This document shows positions 36,310 to 44,624 of a stretch of DNA of 48,409 nt, in pieces. Source of the DNA: an uncultured Veillonella sp. GTDB taxonomy: Bacteria; Bacillota; Negativicutes; Veillonellales; Veillonellaceae. The stretch lies in the NCBI GenBank assembly GCA_915066865.1, contig CAJZEE010000007.1:1-48409 (forward strand), read 5' to 3'. The notes under the pieces were generated by a model, which was not told the DNA's origin, ran no database searches, and was given only the letters and a program-made list of their open reading frames with translations. Each line of letters begins with the position of its first letter. The first letter of the stretch is position 1. The position numbers and the translations under genes are program-made.

Positions 36310-36576
36310 TTATTTTTCAAAACTATCAATAATACCCACAATAGCGCAATCTACTGCGGTGCCTTTATCATCTTCGAAAATATGCCGTGCCGATGAGCCT
36401 CGAGTTAGAAGCACATATTCACCTTCACCAGCACATACTGTATCGACGGCGATTTCTATGCGCCCCGTCAACTCTTGTTCTCCATCGAGAATATCTACCA
36501 TCATCAGTTTCATTCCCTTTAGAGATTCATGCTTTTGAGTAGATACGATACTACCCACTACTTTACCGACTTGCAT
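36310..36576 (-). CDS. pduN: microcompartment pentameric vertex protein (PduN)
   Basis: 88-residue EutN/CcmL-family protein that forms pentamers capping the vertices of the shell. Family features are MQVGKVVGSIVSTQKHESLK, LLTRGSSARHIF and a final DCAIVGIIDSFEK. The start ATG at 36576 lies inside the end of pduM (14-base overlap) with AAGGGAACG upstream; the longer frame to 36594 adds six residues not seen in the family. Confidence 0.92.
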   Translation of the reverse strand: MQVGKVVGSIVSTQKHESLKGMKLMMVDILDGEQELTGRIEIAVDTVCAGEGEYVLLTRGSSARHIFEDDKGTAVDCAIVGIIDSFEK

Positions 36577-37054
36577 ACTTCTCGTTCCCTTCAATTATTG
36601 TGATACGTAAGCGCTCAATTTCATCTCGAGCAGCCATGGTAAACCGTTGTCCCCTATATATGACGATAATAGACTGACATTCACAAGCTCTTACAAAAGA
36701 GGCCGTTATCCAGCCTTGATGGCTGGTATATATAGGACGACCAAATTTATCTAGAAATTTGATAGGCCAATCTAGAATAACTGATGGATTCATCAATGAG
36801 GTTACAGGGACTGCGAGGCGTATTGTCACCTCACAGTCATAAGCTAATGCACGGTGCAAACAGGCTACCCAAGGCACCAATGTATCGCTCATTAACTCTC
36901 GTATATGACCATAATCTATACCAGCAAAAGAAATGAGTTGATTCTGCAACAATATATGTTCATCATAGCTATTGCATTCTGTGACCATAAATGTAGCAGT
37001 GGATGTCATGCGCTTTTCTAGGCGTTCTAGCACCAGTTTAACTAATGCATCCAT
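36563..37054 (-). CDS. pduM: PduM microcompartment assembly protein
   Basis: 163 residues, the same length as Salmonella PduM as I recall it, a structural protein needed for correct microcompartment assembly whose exact role is unknown. N-terminal amphipathic helix MDALVKLVLERLEKRM looks encapsulation-peptide-like. The conserved PDU features include DWPIKFLDKFGRPIYTSHQGW. Three bases separate it from the EutJ-like gene, so it is probably translationally coupled. Confidence 0.8.
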   Translation of the reverse strand: MDALVKLVLERLEKRMTSTATFMVTECNSYDEHILLQNQLISFAGIDYGHIRELMSDTLVPWVACLHRALAYDCEVTIRLAVPVTSLMNPSVILDWPIKFLDKFGRPIYTSHQGWITASFVRACECQSIIVIYRGQRFTMAARDEIERLRITIIEGNEKYASR

Positions 37055-37057
37055 ATA

Positions 37058-37894
37058 TTAATGCTCACTTCCCATGGCAATTCCTAAGGGCGTTACAAAT
37101 TCTGGATATAGCGGCTTATCTACGGGTAATCCTATATATTGACTGAAAGTTTTTGTAAACTCCTCAAAATTTGAAGCACCACCTACAACAACAATAGGAG
37201 TCCCTTTTTCATAACCACCCTCTTGTAACGCACGCTTAGAAATAGCTGCCATTTTTTCAACAACAGGCCGTATGGTTGCATATACATCGCGTTTATTTGC
37301 TTCATTCCGCTTATAAGCCTCCGCTTCAGGGATGGAGATTCCATAGGCCCCGCTAATAACAAGGTTCATATGGGTACCCCCTGTAGGCTCATCTACGGTA
37401 TATACAACTCGACCATCCTTTAAAATGCTTATGCCTGTAGTACCACCACCGACGTCGATAACAGCGCCATCGGTGATGCCTAGCACATTAGCAGCAGCGG
37501 TAGGTTCGTCTAAAATACAAGTTACTTCAAAACCGGCGCTTTCTAGAACGTGACCTACTACATCTTTATTCTTGCCTATCGTTCCAGGTGGAACAGCTGC
37601 TGCGGCATATACAAGTTCTGTGCCTAAGGCTGCCTCTGCCTTAGCCTTTAACGCTCGCGTAATTGTAACAGCTCCCACATAGTCAACTACAAGGCCGTCT
37701 CGAATAGATTCATTGTATTCAAAGGTGCCATATATAGGTTTACCTTTGTCGTTAACTACGGATAAGACAATAGATGATGTACCAAGGTCAATACCTACAC
37801 GCAAATTTTTTTGATTATGAGAGCTCACTTGTTTGGACTCTACGAGATCAGAGAACTCTTGCAATGTATTATTTGCCTTTTTCAAACCCTTCAT
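37058..37894 (-). CDS. EutJ-like Hsp70-fold chaperone
   Basis: 278-residue actin/Hsp70-fold protein of the EutJ type found in ethanolamine and some propanediol microcompartment operons, thought to help fold or assemble cargo. ATP-site segments are LRVGIDLGTSSIVLSV, AVIDVGGGTTGISIL and VVVGGASNFEEFTK; TILDEPTAAAN-like CILDEPTAAAN is present. The ATG at 37894 has AGGTGATACG before it. The TTG start at 37918 would overlap the pduL stop and is rejected. Confidence 0.85.
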   Translation of the reverse strand: MKGLKKANNTLQEFSDLVESKQVSSHNQKNLRVGIDLGTSSIVLSVVNDKGKPIYGTFEYNESIRDGLVVDYVGAVTITRALKAKAEAALGTELVYAAAAVPPGTIGKNKDVVGHVLESAGFEVTCILDEPTAAANVLGITDGAVIDVGGGTTGISILKDGRVVYTVDEPTGGTHMNLVISGAYGISIPEAEAYKRNEANKRDVYATIRPVVEKMAAISKRALQEGGYEKGTPIVVVGGASNFEEFTKTFSQYIGLPVDKPLYPEFVTPLGIAMGSEH

Positions 37895-37907
37895 CGTATC
37901 ACCTACT

Positions 37908-38528
37908 TTACTGTACAATTCTCGCCATCACTGTACCTTGTACATTGGCAGCATTTGCCTCATCTGTATCAATATGGAGTTCTAGGACAAAACCAGGTAC
38001 GGCTCGAACGATGACATCACCAAATACAGTGGTGCGTTCTGGCGTTTGAAGTTCAACATTAACGCTATCACCGTCGTTTACATGGAACCGTTTTGCATCA
38101 TCCGGCGACATGTGAATATGTCGCTTTGCAACAATACAAATAGGTTTTGTTATTTCCCCGTTTTCAGTACATAGAGTAATCTCTACGGCTGATTCTAAAT
38201 GACCAGATAGCACAATAGGAGGCTTTATGCCTAATGTACGAGCATCGGTCAACGATACCTCCACTTGTGACTGTTTTCTAAGAGGACCTAGTACGCGGAC
38301 ATTTTGAATGACCCCTTTAGGCCCCACCAGAGTAACGGTTTGTTCTGAAGCAAACTCTCCAGTTTGTTTTAAGTCACTTTTCTTAGTAATAGCCTGATTC
38401 GGGAATAATACATCCCAGTCCGCCTGACATAGATGGACATGTCTATTGCTCACACCTACGGGAATGGACGATTCGAACATGGCTTCGATCACTTCTCGTA
38501 CGATAGCACGAATCTGTTCCCGATCCAT
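37908..38528 (-). CDS. pduL: phosphate propanoyltransferase (PduL)
   Basis: 206-residue zinc-dependent acyltransferase converting propionyl-CoA and phosphate to propionyl phosphate and CoA, recycling CoA inside the shell. Zinc-binding motifs SNRHVHLCQADWDVLF and RHIHMSPDDAKRF are intact. The N-terminal helix DREQIRAIVREVIEAMF is an encapsulation-peptide-like signal. Six bases downstream of pduJ. No propionate kinase gene (pduW) is in the window. Confidence 0.94.
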   Translation of the reverse strand: MDREQIRAIVREVIEAMFESSIPVGVSNRHVHLCQADWDVLFPNQAITKKSDLKQTGEFASEQTVTLVGPKGVIQNVRVLGPLRKQSQVEVSLTDARTLGIKPPIVLSGHLESAVEITLCTENGEITKPICIVAKRHIHMSPDDAKRFHVNDGDSVNVELQTPERTTVFGDVIVRAVPGFVLELHIDTDEANAANVQGTVMARIVQ

Positions 38529-38534
38529 AAGCTA

Positions 38535-38810
38535 TTATCCTTTCTTAGGTAAGATTAATTCTACGTCGCTATGAGGGCGCGGAATTACATGAGTAGATAC
38601 TACTTCGCCCACTTTTTGTGCTGCTGCACAGCCTGCATCAACCGCTGCTTTTACAGCGCCTACATCACCGCGAACCATTACAGTTACAAGACCGGAACCA
38701 ATTTTTTCAGTACCTTCTAATGTAACGTTAGCTGCTTTTACCATTGCGTCAGCCGCTTCAATTGCGCCTACTAAACCTTTTGTTTCTACCATGCCTAATG
38801 CGTTATTCAT
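38535..38810 (-). CDS. pduJ: hexameric BMC shell protein (PduJ/PduA type)
   Basis: 91-residue single BMC-domain protein forming flat hexamers that tile the shell faces, with a central pore for diol and aldehyde. Sequence ALGMVETKGLVGAIEAADAM, KIGSGLVTVMVRGDVGAVKA and STHVIPRPHSDVE is almost the same as its paralogue at 40560-40841. Called J from position after pduK; A and J cannot be told apart by sequence alone. Good ribosome site AAAGGAGATTATC. Confidence 0.92.
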   Translation of the reverse strand: MNNALGMVETKGLVGAIEAADAMVKAANVTLEGTEKIGSGLVTVMVRGDVGAVKAAVDAGCAAAQKVGEVVSTHVIPRPHSDVELILPKKG

Positions 38811-38846
38811 GATAATCTCCTTTATTATTTACTAAATTTTACTACT

Positions 38847-39377
38847 TTATTTCTTTTTAGAGTTTTTCTTTGGTGTTGTTTTCTTTGTACTTGTGGACTT
38901 AGAACTTTTCGGTTCTATGATAGTAGATACAATTTCATCTAACGCTTCAACAACCTTTTCATCTAATTGGGGTTTCTCTGTTTTAGAAGTTGTAACTTCA
39001 GCTTTGACTGGTTCAGTTTCTATAACTTCTTTAGTTTCTTGAACACCAGCACTCGCCTTAGTTAACTGTGTCTCATCAGAAACCTTAGCAGGCTTATCTG
39101 TAAAATCATCATTAAAGGATTCTACTAAACCTTCTGCAGGTCGTGGAATTACCTTATGAGCTACATACAGGTTCATTCCTTTTGTAAGAGCCACACCAGT
39201 CTGAACAGCCGCTTCCACAGCTGCTACATCACCGGCAACCTTTACTGTCATCCAGCCAAGGCCTCTCGCCTTTTCTATTCCTATCAACCGTACATTTGCA
39301 GCTTTAACCATTGCATCTGATGCGGTGATAGCCCCTAGTAAACCAGCTACTTCTAGTAACCCTAGTGAATCTTTCAC
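38847..39377 (-). CDS. BMC shell protein with lysine-rich C-terminal tail (PduK-like)
   Basis: 176 residues. A BMC domain (residues 1-90, LGLLEVAGLLGAITASDAMV through HKVIPRP) is followed by a ~45-residue acidic/T-rich linker, a predicted helix VVEALDEIVSTIIE and a final K/T/S-rich tail ending PKKNSKKK. PduK proteins also have a C-terminal extension, but the Salmonella one is cysteine-bearing; this one has no cysteine. The start is a GTG (39375-39377) six bases after GGGAGGTG. Probably PduK by synteny. Confidence 0.8.
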   Translation of the reverse strand: MKDSLGLLEVAGLLGAITASDAMVKAANVRLIGIEKARGLGWMTVKVAGDVAAVEAAVQTGVALTKGMNLYVAHKVIPRPAEGLVESFNDDFTDKPAKVSDETQLTKASAGVQETKEVIETEPVKAEVTTSKTEKPQLDEKVVEALDEIVSTIIEPKSSKSTSTKKTTPKKNSKKK

Positions 39378-39443
39378 TATGCCACCTCCCGACGTCTATT
39401 TCTGTTGATGATTCGCACACAGGATTCATGCATTCCTATAACG

Positions 39444-39623
39444 TTAACTACGTTGCATATCTACTAACATTTGACGAATCAAATCTTTTAACTCTGGTTC
39501 TTGAGATTCTATTTTAGGTTCTTCTTTCGGTGTCGCCTGAACAGGCTCATCCTTGAGCATACCTACTTCATCCATTATGTCCATAATGATAGCCCGTAAC
39601 ATTTGTTCATTTAGTTCTGCCAT
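39444..39623 (-). CDS. 59-residue small pdu protein with two encapsulation-peptide-like helices
   Basis: Open frame of 59 codons between pduB and pduK, with a good ribosome site (TAGGAG, eight bases before the ATG). The N-terminal helix AELNEQMLRAIIMDIMDEVG is closely similar to the start of PduD in this operon (AEINKDVLRSIILDVLQEMG). A P/E/K-rich linker follows, then a second helix ELKDLIRQMLVDMQ like the PduP and PduE targeting helices. There is no room for a catalytic domain. It could bridge cargo and shell, or two cargo enzymes. Whether it matches a named family I cannot tell. Confidence 0.8.
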   Translation of the reverse strand: MAELNEQMLRAIIMDIMDEVGMLKDEPVQATPKEEPKIESQEPELKDLIRQMLVDMQRS

Positions 39624-39714
39624 TATGAATTCTCCTATTCACATTGTGAAAGTATCATCTATTTCGACGTATTAAGTATTTATAACGAATGTATATTTCT
39701 TGAAGCAACATTCA

Positions 39715-40557
39715 TTAGACAATGTAAGCATTACCTTTATTCTTAGGTGTTTCGCCCATAGTTTCTAATAAAGCTAAGCCCACATCACGTGCTGCTTTTA
39801 CAGCTTGTTTAACAGCGCCAGAATCACCACTAACTTGTAGGATCACCTCATTACTCATAGCGGAGTTCGATGGAGAGCGATAGCCTACCACATCTACATT
39901 AGCTGATTTAACGGCTGTATCCGCCATAACTACACCGATAGCAGCTGGAGCCCCAACGATTAAACCAAAAGCTTTACCTTCTGGTGTACCAAAAGCTGTA
40001 ACTAATGCTTCCCCTGCACGAGCTGTATATTGAACCTCCACATGACCAGCTTCGTTCATATATACCTCGCCGAAGGTACGTTCTAATTCACACAATGCTA
40101 CTTCTACAGAACGTCTTACATCAGATACATCATCGCCGCCAAATATGATAAGGGAACCAGAACCGGCGCCACCTTTCATATCACGGGCAAACTCAATACT
40201 AACAATCTCTGTATTCGTCGCTTTTACAGCTTCATCAGCGGCCATGATTTGTGGCCCTGCACCTGTACGTGAACCTAAGATACCGATGGATCGATATGAC
40301 TTAGTGAGCTGCATAGCTTCCAATACTTGACTGTCTACATTGGCAATAACGAGACCAATTGTATCGCCTGTTGTAGTGCTACCTACATGTTCAGTAATCA
40401 TAGAAGTTTGTAATTGACTTACAGTAGGTGAACTTACAGGTGACGAAGCACATGATGCATTACCTGTTGCGCCTGTTGCTTTACTTAAGTCAGTACCATC
40501 GATACGCATCAACACGCGTTTTAAAATCTCATCTACCATACTTTTAGTATCGGCCAT
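39715..40557 (-). CDS. pduB: trimeric tandem-BMC shell protein (PduB)
   Basis: 280 residues. An N-terminal extension (DTKSMVDEILKRVLMRIDG helix, then an S/T-rich linker to about 52) is followed by two BMC domains (about 58-160 and 165-275) of the PduB/EtuB trimer type, with DSQVLEAMQLTKSYRSIGIL and FGLIVGAPAAIGVVMADTAVKSAN. An internal ATG at residue 53 (MITEHVG) could give the shorter PduB' form known in Salmonella. Starts two bases after pduA. Confidence 0.93.
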   Translation of the reverse strand: MADTKSMVDEILKRVLMRIDGTDLSKATGATGNASCASSPVSSPTVSQLQTSMITEHVGSTTTGDTIGLVIANVDSQVLEAMQLTKSYRSIGILGSRTGAGPQIMAADEAVKATNTEIVSIEFARDMKGGAGSGSLIIFGGDDVSDVRRSVEVALCELERTFGEVYMNEAGHVEVQYTARAGEALVTAFGTPEGKAFGLIVGAPAAIGVVMADTAVKSANVDVVGYRSPSNSAMSNEVILQVSGDSGAVKQAVKAARDVGLALLETMGETPKNKGNAYIV

Positions 40558-40559
40558 AA

Positions 40560-40841
40560 TTATTCACCCTTTGTTGGTAAAATACCTTCTACATCTTTAT
40601 GTGGTCTTGGAATTACATGAGTAGAGATAACAATGCCTACGCGTTCAGCAGCAGCTGCACCTGCATCTACAGCAGCTTTTACAGCACCTACATCACCACG
40701 AACCATAACAGTAACGAGACCAGAGCCAATTTTTTCATTGCCCACGAGTTCCACATTAGCTGCTTTAAGCATTGCATCAGCTGCTTCAATAGCGCCTACT
40801 AGACCCTTAGTTTCCACCATACCTAATGCTTCTTGTGTCAT
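40560..40841 (-). CDS. pduA: hexameric BMC shell protein (PduA)
   Basis: 93-residue single BMC-domain shell protein, nearly the same as PduJ (ALGMVETKGLVGAIEAADAM, GSGLVTVMVRGDVGAVKAAV, STHVIPRPHKDVE). It forms hexameric tiles with a polar central pore for 1,2-propanediol. Directly followed by pduB, the usual AB pair, though here the pair lies downstream of the enzyme genes rather than at the operon start. Ribosome site AAAAGGAGAG. Confidence 0.92.
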   Translation of the reverse strand: MTQEALGMVETKGLVGAIEAADAMLKAANVELVGNEKIGSGLVTVMVRGDVGAVKAAVDAGAAAAERVGIVISTHVIPRPHKDVEGILPTKGE

Positions 40842-40885
40842 CTGTTTTCTCTCCTTTTACGAAATATAGAATAATGATTACAAAC

Positions 40886-41896
40886 TTATTTTTCTAATAG
40901 TTCCACCATAGTACCTATATTCATAAAGGCAAAGTGAGCAGTTTTAAGCAACTGTACCATAAGTACAGCCCCTGTACCTTCACCTAATGCCATTTGTCCA
41001 TGGATTGGAACTTCATCAAGACGAATATTTGCATAAGCCAATGCTGCGGCCATTCCTACCTCGCGAGAATAATGAGATGGAATACCGTATAATGGAGCGT
41101 CTCCATTCATTTGCGTAGCACAAGCCATGGCAACTGCTGTAATATATCCATCGATTACAAATGGAATATGTAGGTCTGTACAAGCTACCATAGCGCCTGT
41201 AATAGCGGCTATATCAAAGCCACCTACGCGGCTAATTACTTCTTTGGGACTATTTAAGTGTCCCTTATGATGAGATAGTGCGGTGCGTACAAACTCTCGT
41301 TTTTGATTCATGTACGCTTCGTCTTCAGGACCGGACCCAGGACCTACGGTTATACGTGGGTCTAGCTTTGTAAGGCCACTCAAGACAGCTGCTGACGTAG
41401 TCGTGTTACCAACACCCATTTCTCCAAAGGAAAATAGATTAATTCCCGATTCCGCATAGTATATAACGCGGTTGTAACCAGCTTGGTATGCTAAATCAAA
41501 TTCTTCGCCGCTCATAGCGGCACCATGTAAAATATTTTTTGTACCTTGACTAACTTTTCGATCTATCCCGATACCTTTAGGGCACGCAATACCAACGTCT
41601 ACTACTTCGTAAGGAATATGGTTAAAGATACAGTAATTGGCAACTGCGCTTTTACCATCAATCATATTCTGAGATTGTTTACGAGTAATTTCGTAGTTAT
41701 AACCGATCAGTCCGTCTACGGAGATTCCGTTATCTGCAGAAAAGATAATATGTTGTACATGAATCTCAGGCCGGATTTCTTGCCAAGCAAGACACATCTT
41801 TTTGAAATATCGTTCCCATAGACCTAAGCTTTTTGGAATGATCGCCTTATTTAAAATAAATTGATTAAGTTGTTCTTCAAAACCTCTGTCCATGGA
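40886..41896 (-). CDS. CobT-like nicotinate-nucleotide:base phosphoribosyltransferase
   Basis: 336 residues. It activates the lower-ligand base (5,6-dimethylbenzimidazole or an analogue) to its alpha-riboside phosphate for cobamide assembly. Segments conserved with CobT are SADNGISVDG, GEMGVGNTTTSAAVLSGL, and the catalytic glutamate motif MALGEGTGAV. The fold is complete, but the N-terminal half is divergent, so base preference is uncertain. The ATG at 41896 has GAAGG seven bases upstream; the TTG at 41911 is rejected. Its location inside a pdu operon ties cofactor making or remodelling to diol dehydratase demand. Confidence 0.87.
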   Translation of the reverse strand, partial: SMDRGFEEQLNQFILNKAIIPKSLGLWERYFKKMCLAWQEIRPEIHVQHIIFSADNGISVDGLIGYNYEITRKQSQNMIDGKSAVANYCIFNHIPYEVVDVGIACPKGIGIDRKVSQGTKNILHGAAMSGEEFDLAYQAGYNRVIYYAESGINLFSFGEMGVGNTTTSAAVLSGLTKLDPRITVGPGSGPEDEAYMNQKREFVRTALSHHKGHLNSPKEVISRVGGFDIAAITGAMVACTDLHIPFVIDGYITAVAMACATQMNGDAPLYGIPSHYSREVGMAAALAYANIRLDEVPIHGQMALGEGTGAVLMVQLLKTAHFAFMNIGTMVELLEK

Positions 41897-41911
41897 AAAA
41901 CCTTCTTTCAA

Positions 41912-42352
41912 CTAACTGTATATGTAGTCACATAAACGATCTAACGATTCTTGATCGTGAACGGATATTTCAAAAATCTTAGTAGCTCCCGCTAGCTTTA
42001 GATTGCGGCGAGGCGCCTCCACATCTTTTCCCGTATCAACTTTTGACACAACACCGATAACTTCTCGGTTTAAAGAATTCCCAAAGCTAGGTGGGAATAT
42101 TGTTGTTTTATCGCCTGCAGGAATCATAAAAATCACTATATCCGCATCATAGGCGTGCAAGATAATTCCTCGATAGTAATTAGGATTTTCCATGTATTCC
42201 CCAGGGGTATCAATAAAATTACCCACTCGAGTTATGGCTTGTGTTTTGTGATACGTTGCAGAGCCATGAGTAATCGTATCTGCCAATGTGGTCTTACCAC
42301 ATCCGCTGCGCCCTACGAGAAGGATGCGTTTTTCTTTCTTTTCGGTACTCAT
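41912..42352 (-). CDS. pduV: PduV GTPase-like protein
   Basis: 146-residue small P-loop protein: Walker A GRSGCGKTTL near residue 14, switch-like TPGEYMENP and the SKVDTGKD guanine-specificity motif. In Salmonella PduV binds the outside of the shell (via PduU) and affects microcompartment movement or distribution. Adjacent to pduU, 13 bases downstream. Confidence 0.9.
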   Translation of the reverse strand: MSTEKKEKRILLVGRSGCGKTTLADTITHGSATYHKTQAITRVGNFIDTPGEYMENPNYYRGIILHAYDADIVIFMIPAGDKTTIFPPSFGNSLNREVIGVVSKVDTGKDVEAPRRNLKLAGATKIFEISVHDQESLDRLCDYIYS

Positions 42353-42365
42353 AATTACCCTTTCA

Positions 42366-42728
42366 TTAGGATCTTGTTAAATCCGTTGGGAAGAATCCTA
42401 ATATGCGTTGCAAGCCTTCAATAACGCTCTGCAATGCGGATTCAACAGCAGATACATCTCCCGTTATGAGAAGTGCTCCCGAAAATCTGTCGATGAAACC
42501 AATTTCAATGTCACCAGACTTACTTGCTATATCGGCTGCAATAATGGTCCCTTCGCCAGGTGTGATTGTAAGAATTCCAATGGCATTGCGGCCTTTTTCC
42601 TCAAGCCCCATTTTTCTAAACAAATCGGGCTTAGGATTAGCAATAACATGGGCTATAGTAACCTGCTTTCCGGGTACAAATTCTTGGATGATGCGTTGTT
42701 TAGCATCAATTACCTCTTGAAAGGCCAT
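42366..42728 (-). CDS. pduU: circularly permuted BMC shell protein (PduU)
   Basis: 120-residue PduU/EutS-type shell protein. An N-terminal beta-barrel-forming segment (RIIQEFVPGKQVTIAHVIANP) precedes the permuted BMC domain (AIGILTITPGEGTIIAADIA ... FSGALLITGDVSAVESAL). The hexamer carries a small beta-barrel that closes its pore and may dock PduV. Excellent ribosome site TTAGGAGGAG. Confidence 0.93.
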   Translation of the reverse strand: MAFQEVIDAKQRIIQEFVPGKQVTIAHVIANPKPDLFRKMGLEEKGRNAIGILTITPGEGTIIAADIASKSGDIEIGFIDRFSGALLITGDVSAVESALQSVIEGLQRILGFFPTDLTRS

Positions 42729-42808
42729 ATAATCTCCTCCTAATACAAAATGTACAGTTCATATAGTGACACGGACTATACATGCTAGTCGCTCAATATA
42801 GATTTCTC

Positions 42809-43531
42809 TTAAGGTGCCACTAATTTAAAAAATACTACTGCTAAACCAGCCCCAATCAATGGACCAATAAATGGAACCCATGCATATTGCCAATTCGCCG
42901 TTCCCTTATTAGGAATAGGCAAAATAGTATATGCCAGGCGAGCACCGAAGTCACGAGCTGGATTTAACGCATAACCTGTAGTTGCACCAAAGGACATACC
43001 GATGGATGCAATGAGGATACCATTAACCACTGGAGCTAAGCCATCTGCCATCTTGCCCAAGCAAAGGGTTGCTAGAATGAGCATAAAGGTAGCAATGATT
43101 TCAGACATCAAATTGCAAGGTTTATGGTCAATAGCTGGACCAGTCGCGAAGATGCCTACGCAGTTACCTTCATCAGGGCCTGTTTCCTTGAAGTGCGGAT
43201 AATAGAATACTGCTGCAATAGTAGCACCTACAAAAGCGCCGGCAATTTGAGCGATAGACATCGGAATTACTTGTTCCCATGGAAAGATACCTGCTACTGC
43301 AAGAGCAAAGGTAACGGCAGGGTTCAAATGACCAGGTCCACCTAGTGTAATTCCTATATACACAGCGAAGGTTACTGCAAAGGCCCATCCAAAAATAATG
43401 TGTAACCAGTTAGTACCATAGATACCAACGATGGTTTTCTTTAACAAAATCGATGCATTTGTACTATTACCAAATGCGAGTAAAACGGCAGTACCAACAA
43501 ACTCACTAATATACATTTGCGTTACGTCCAT
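42809..43531 (-). CDS. pduF: propanediol/glycerol facilitator (PduF/GlpF-like aquaglyceroporin)
   Basis: 240-residue MIP-family channel with six membrane spans and two half-helix NPA motifs: HLNPAVTF and ALNPARDFGARL. The aspartate after the second NPAR is the mark of glycerol-type channels. It lets 1,2-propanediol (and glycerol) diffuse into the cell. The ATG at 43531 follows GAGGTGAAGATA; the GTG at 43540 lies inside that ribosome site. In Salmonella pduF is transcribed separately; here it is inside the operon. Confidence 0.88.
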   Translation of the reverse strand: MDVTQMYISEFVGTAVLLAFGNSTNASILLKKTIVGIYGTNWLHIIFGWAFAVTFAVYIGITLGGPGHLNPAVTFALAVAGIFPWEQVIPMSIAQIAGAFVGATIAAVFYYPHFKETGPDEGNCVGIFATGPAIDHKPCNLMSEIIATFMLILATLCLGKMADGLAPVVNGILIASIGMSFGATTGYALNPARDFGARLAYTILPIPNKGTANWQYAWVPFIGPLIGAGLAVVFFKLVAP

Positions 43532-43541
43532 TATCTTCACC

Positions 43542-44597
43542 TCATCGAGTTAACAAAGATTGTAATGCATGAGATGCAATGTCCATATCTTCTGCCACGG
43601 TACCACCGCTAATACCAAACCCACCGACAATTTCGCCATCGATGATGATTGGGTAACCTCCACCAAAGGTACAGATTTTACGATTTACCATGGATTCAAT
43701 GTTGAATAGATCGCCATCAGGCTGTGCACTCTGATGTACTTCATGAGTTGCCGCTTTGAGAGCCACTGCTGTGTACGCCTTTGCCTGTGCGATATCGTTG
43801 CTGATGAGCAATGCATCTGACATACGATGGAAATACATTAATACACCTTTTGCATCCACAATAGATACAACAATAGGTACGCCTATGGACTGAGCATAGT
43901 CCAAGGCGGTTTGTGAAAGTTTCGTCATAATTTGTTCTAGCTTTGTTCTAGTTGCCATATAACTAACTCCATTTTCAGTAGTATGCTCCATATCCCATAA
44001 GCTCCGCTTCGTTTCTGCCAGTACTTCTGCATGATTGTTCTTAACACGTTCTGCTACGCGTTCTACAATTGTTTCTACAAATTGCACATAGTCTTCCATG
44101 CGAGCCATGATATATAGAGCATCAGATAATCGATTTATAAATTTTCGAACCTCATCGCGAATTGGTTCTACCTCACCTAAACTAATGAGTAATCGTTCCC
44201 CTCGACGACATATAGTGCGCGCTACATGAAGCTCTGCAGCAGATAAGTAATTACCGCTTAATATAAAGCTATGTTGCTGTGGCAAACGCTTCGTATAGTC
44301 ATCGATCATGTATTCCAATTCGCTTATATCTTGTTGTGAAATCAAATTACTACTTTCACTAAGATGTTCAACATGAGGTGTTGCTACCTCCGCACATAAG
44401 CGGAATAGCTGATGTTGTAATGTGTGAAGCACATGTTTATTGTCCTGTGAAATAACTAATTTCTCACAAACACTAACCTGTGCATTTAATTCATCAAAGG
44501 TTCCATATGTGTCCACACGAAGTGAATTCTTAGGTACTCTAGTGCCATCAAAGAGAGCCGTTGTACCTGCATCACCGGTTTTCGTATAAATAGCCAT
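43542..44597 (-). CDS. pduO: PduO: ATP:cob(I)alamin adenosyltransferase fused to a GlcG/HbpS domain
   Basis: 351 residues. The N-terminal half (1-190) is a PduO-type adenosyltransferase making adenosylcobalamin, with the phosphate loop YTKTGDAGTTALFDG and active-site TICRRGERLLISL. The C-terminal half (about 215-351) is a GlcG/HbpS (DUF336) domain (MYFHRMSDALLIS, GGGYPIIIDGEIVGGFGISGG), which in PduO can bind heme. Start ATG at 44597 follows GAGAGG by eight bases; the upstream GTG is too close. Supplies the cofactor to the diol dehydratase. Confidence 0.93.
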   Translation of the reverse strand: MAIYTKTGDAGTTALFDGTRVPKNSLRVDTYGTFDELNAQVSVCEKLVISQDNKHVLHTLQHQLFRLCAEVATPHVEHLSESSNLISQQDISELEYMIDDYTKRLPQQHSFILSGNYLSAAELHVARTICRRGERLLISLGEVEPIRDEVRKFINRLSDALYIMARMEDYVQFVETIVERVAERVKNNHAEVLAETKRSLWDMEHTTENGVSYMATRTKLEQIMTKLSQTALDYAQSIGVPIVVSIVDAKGVLMYFHRMSDALLISNDIAQAKAYTAVALKAATHEVHQSAQPDGDLFNIESMVNRKICTFGGGYPIIIDGEIVGGFGISGGTVAEDMDIASHALQSLLTR

Positions 44598-44624
44598 ATG
44601 CACCACCTCTCAATTTCATTGTGT

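Noticed and set aside
38535..40841. PduA and PduJ as a recent segmental duplication
   Set aside because: Two near-identical BMC hexamer genes are the normal state in pdu operons, and synonymous positions differ clearly between these two.
44542..44597. PduO fusion to a GlcG/HbpS domain as a novel architecture
   Set aside because: The same two-domain form is already known for Salmonella PduO.
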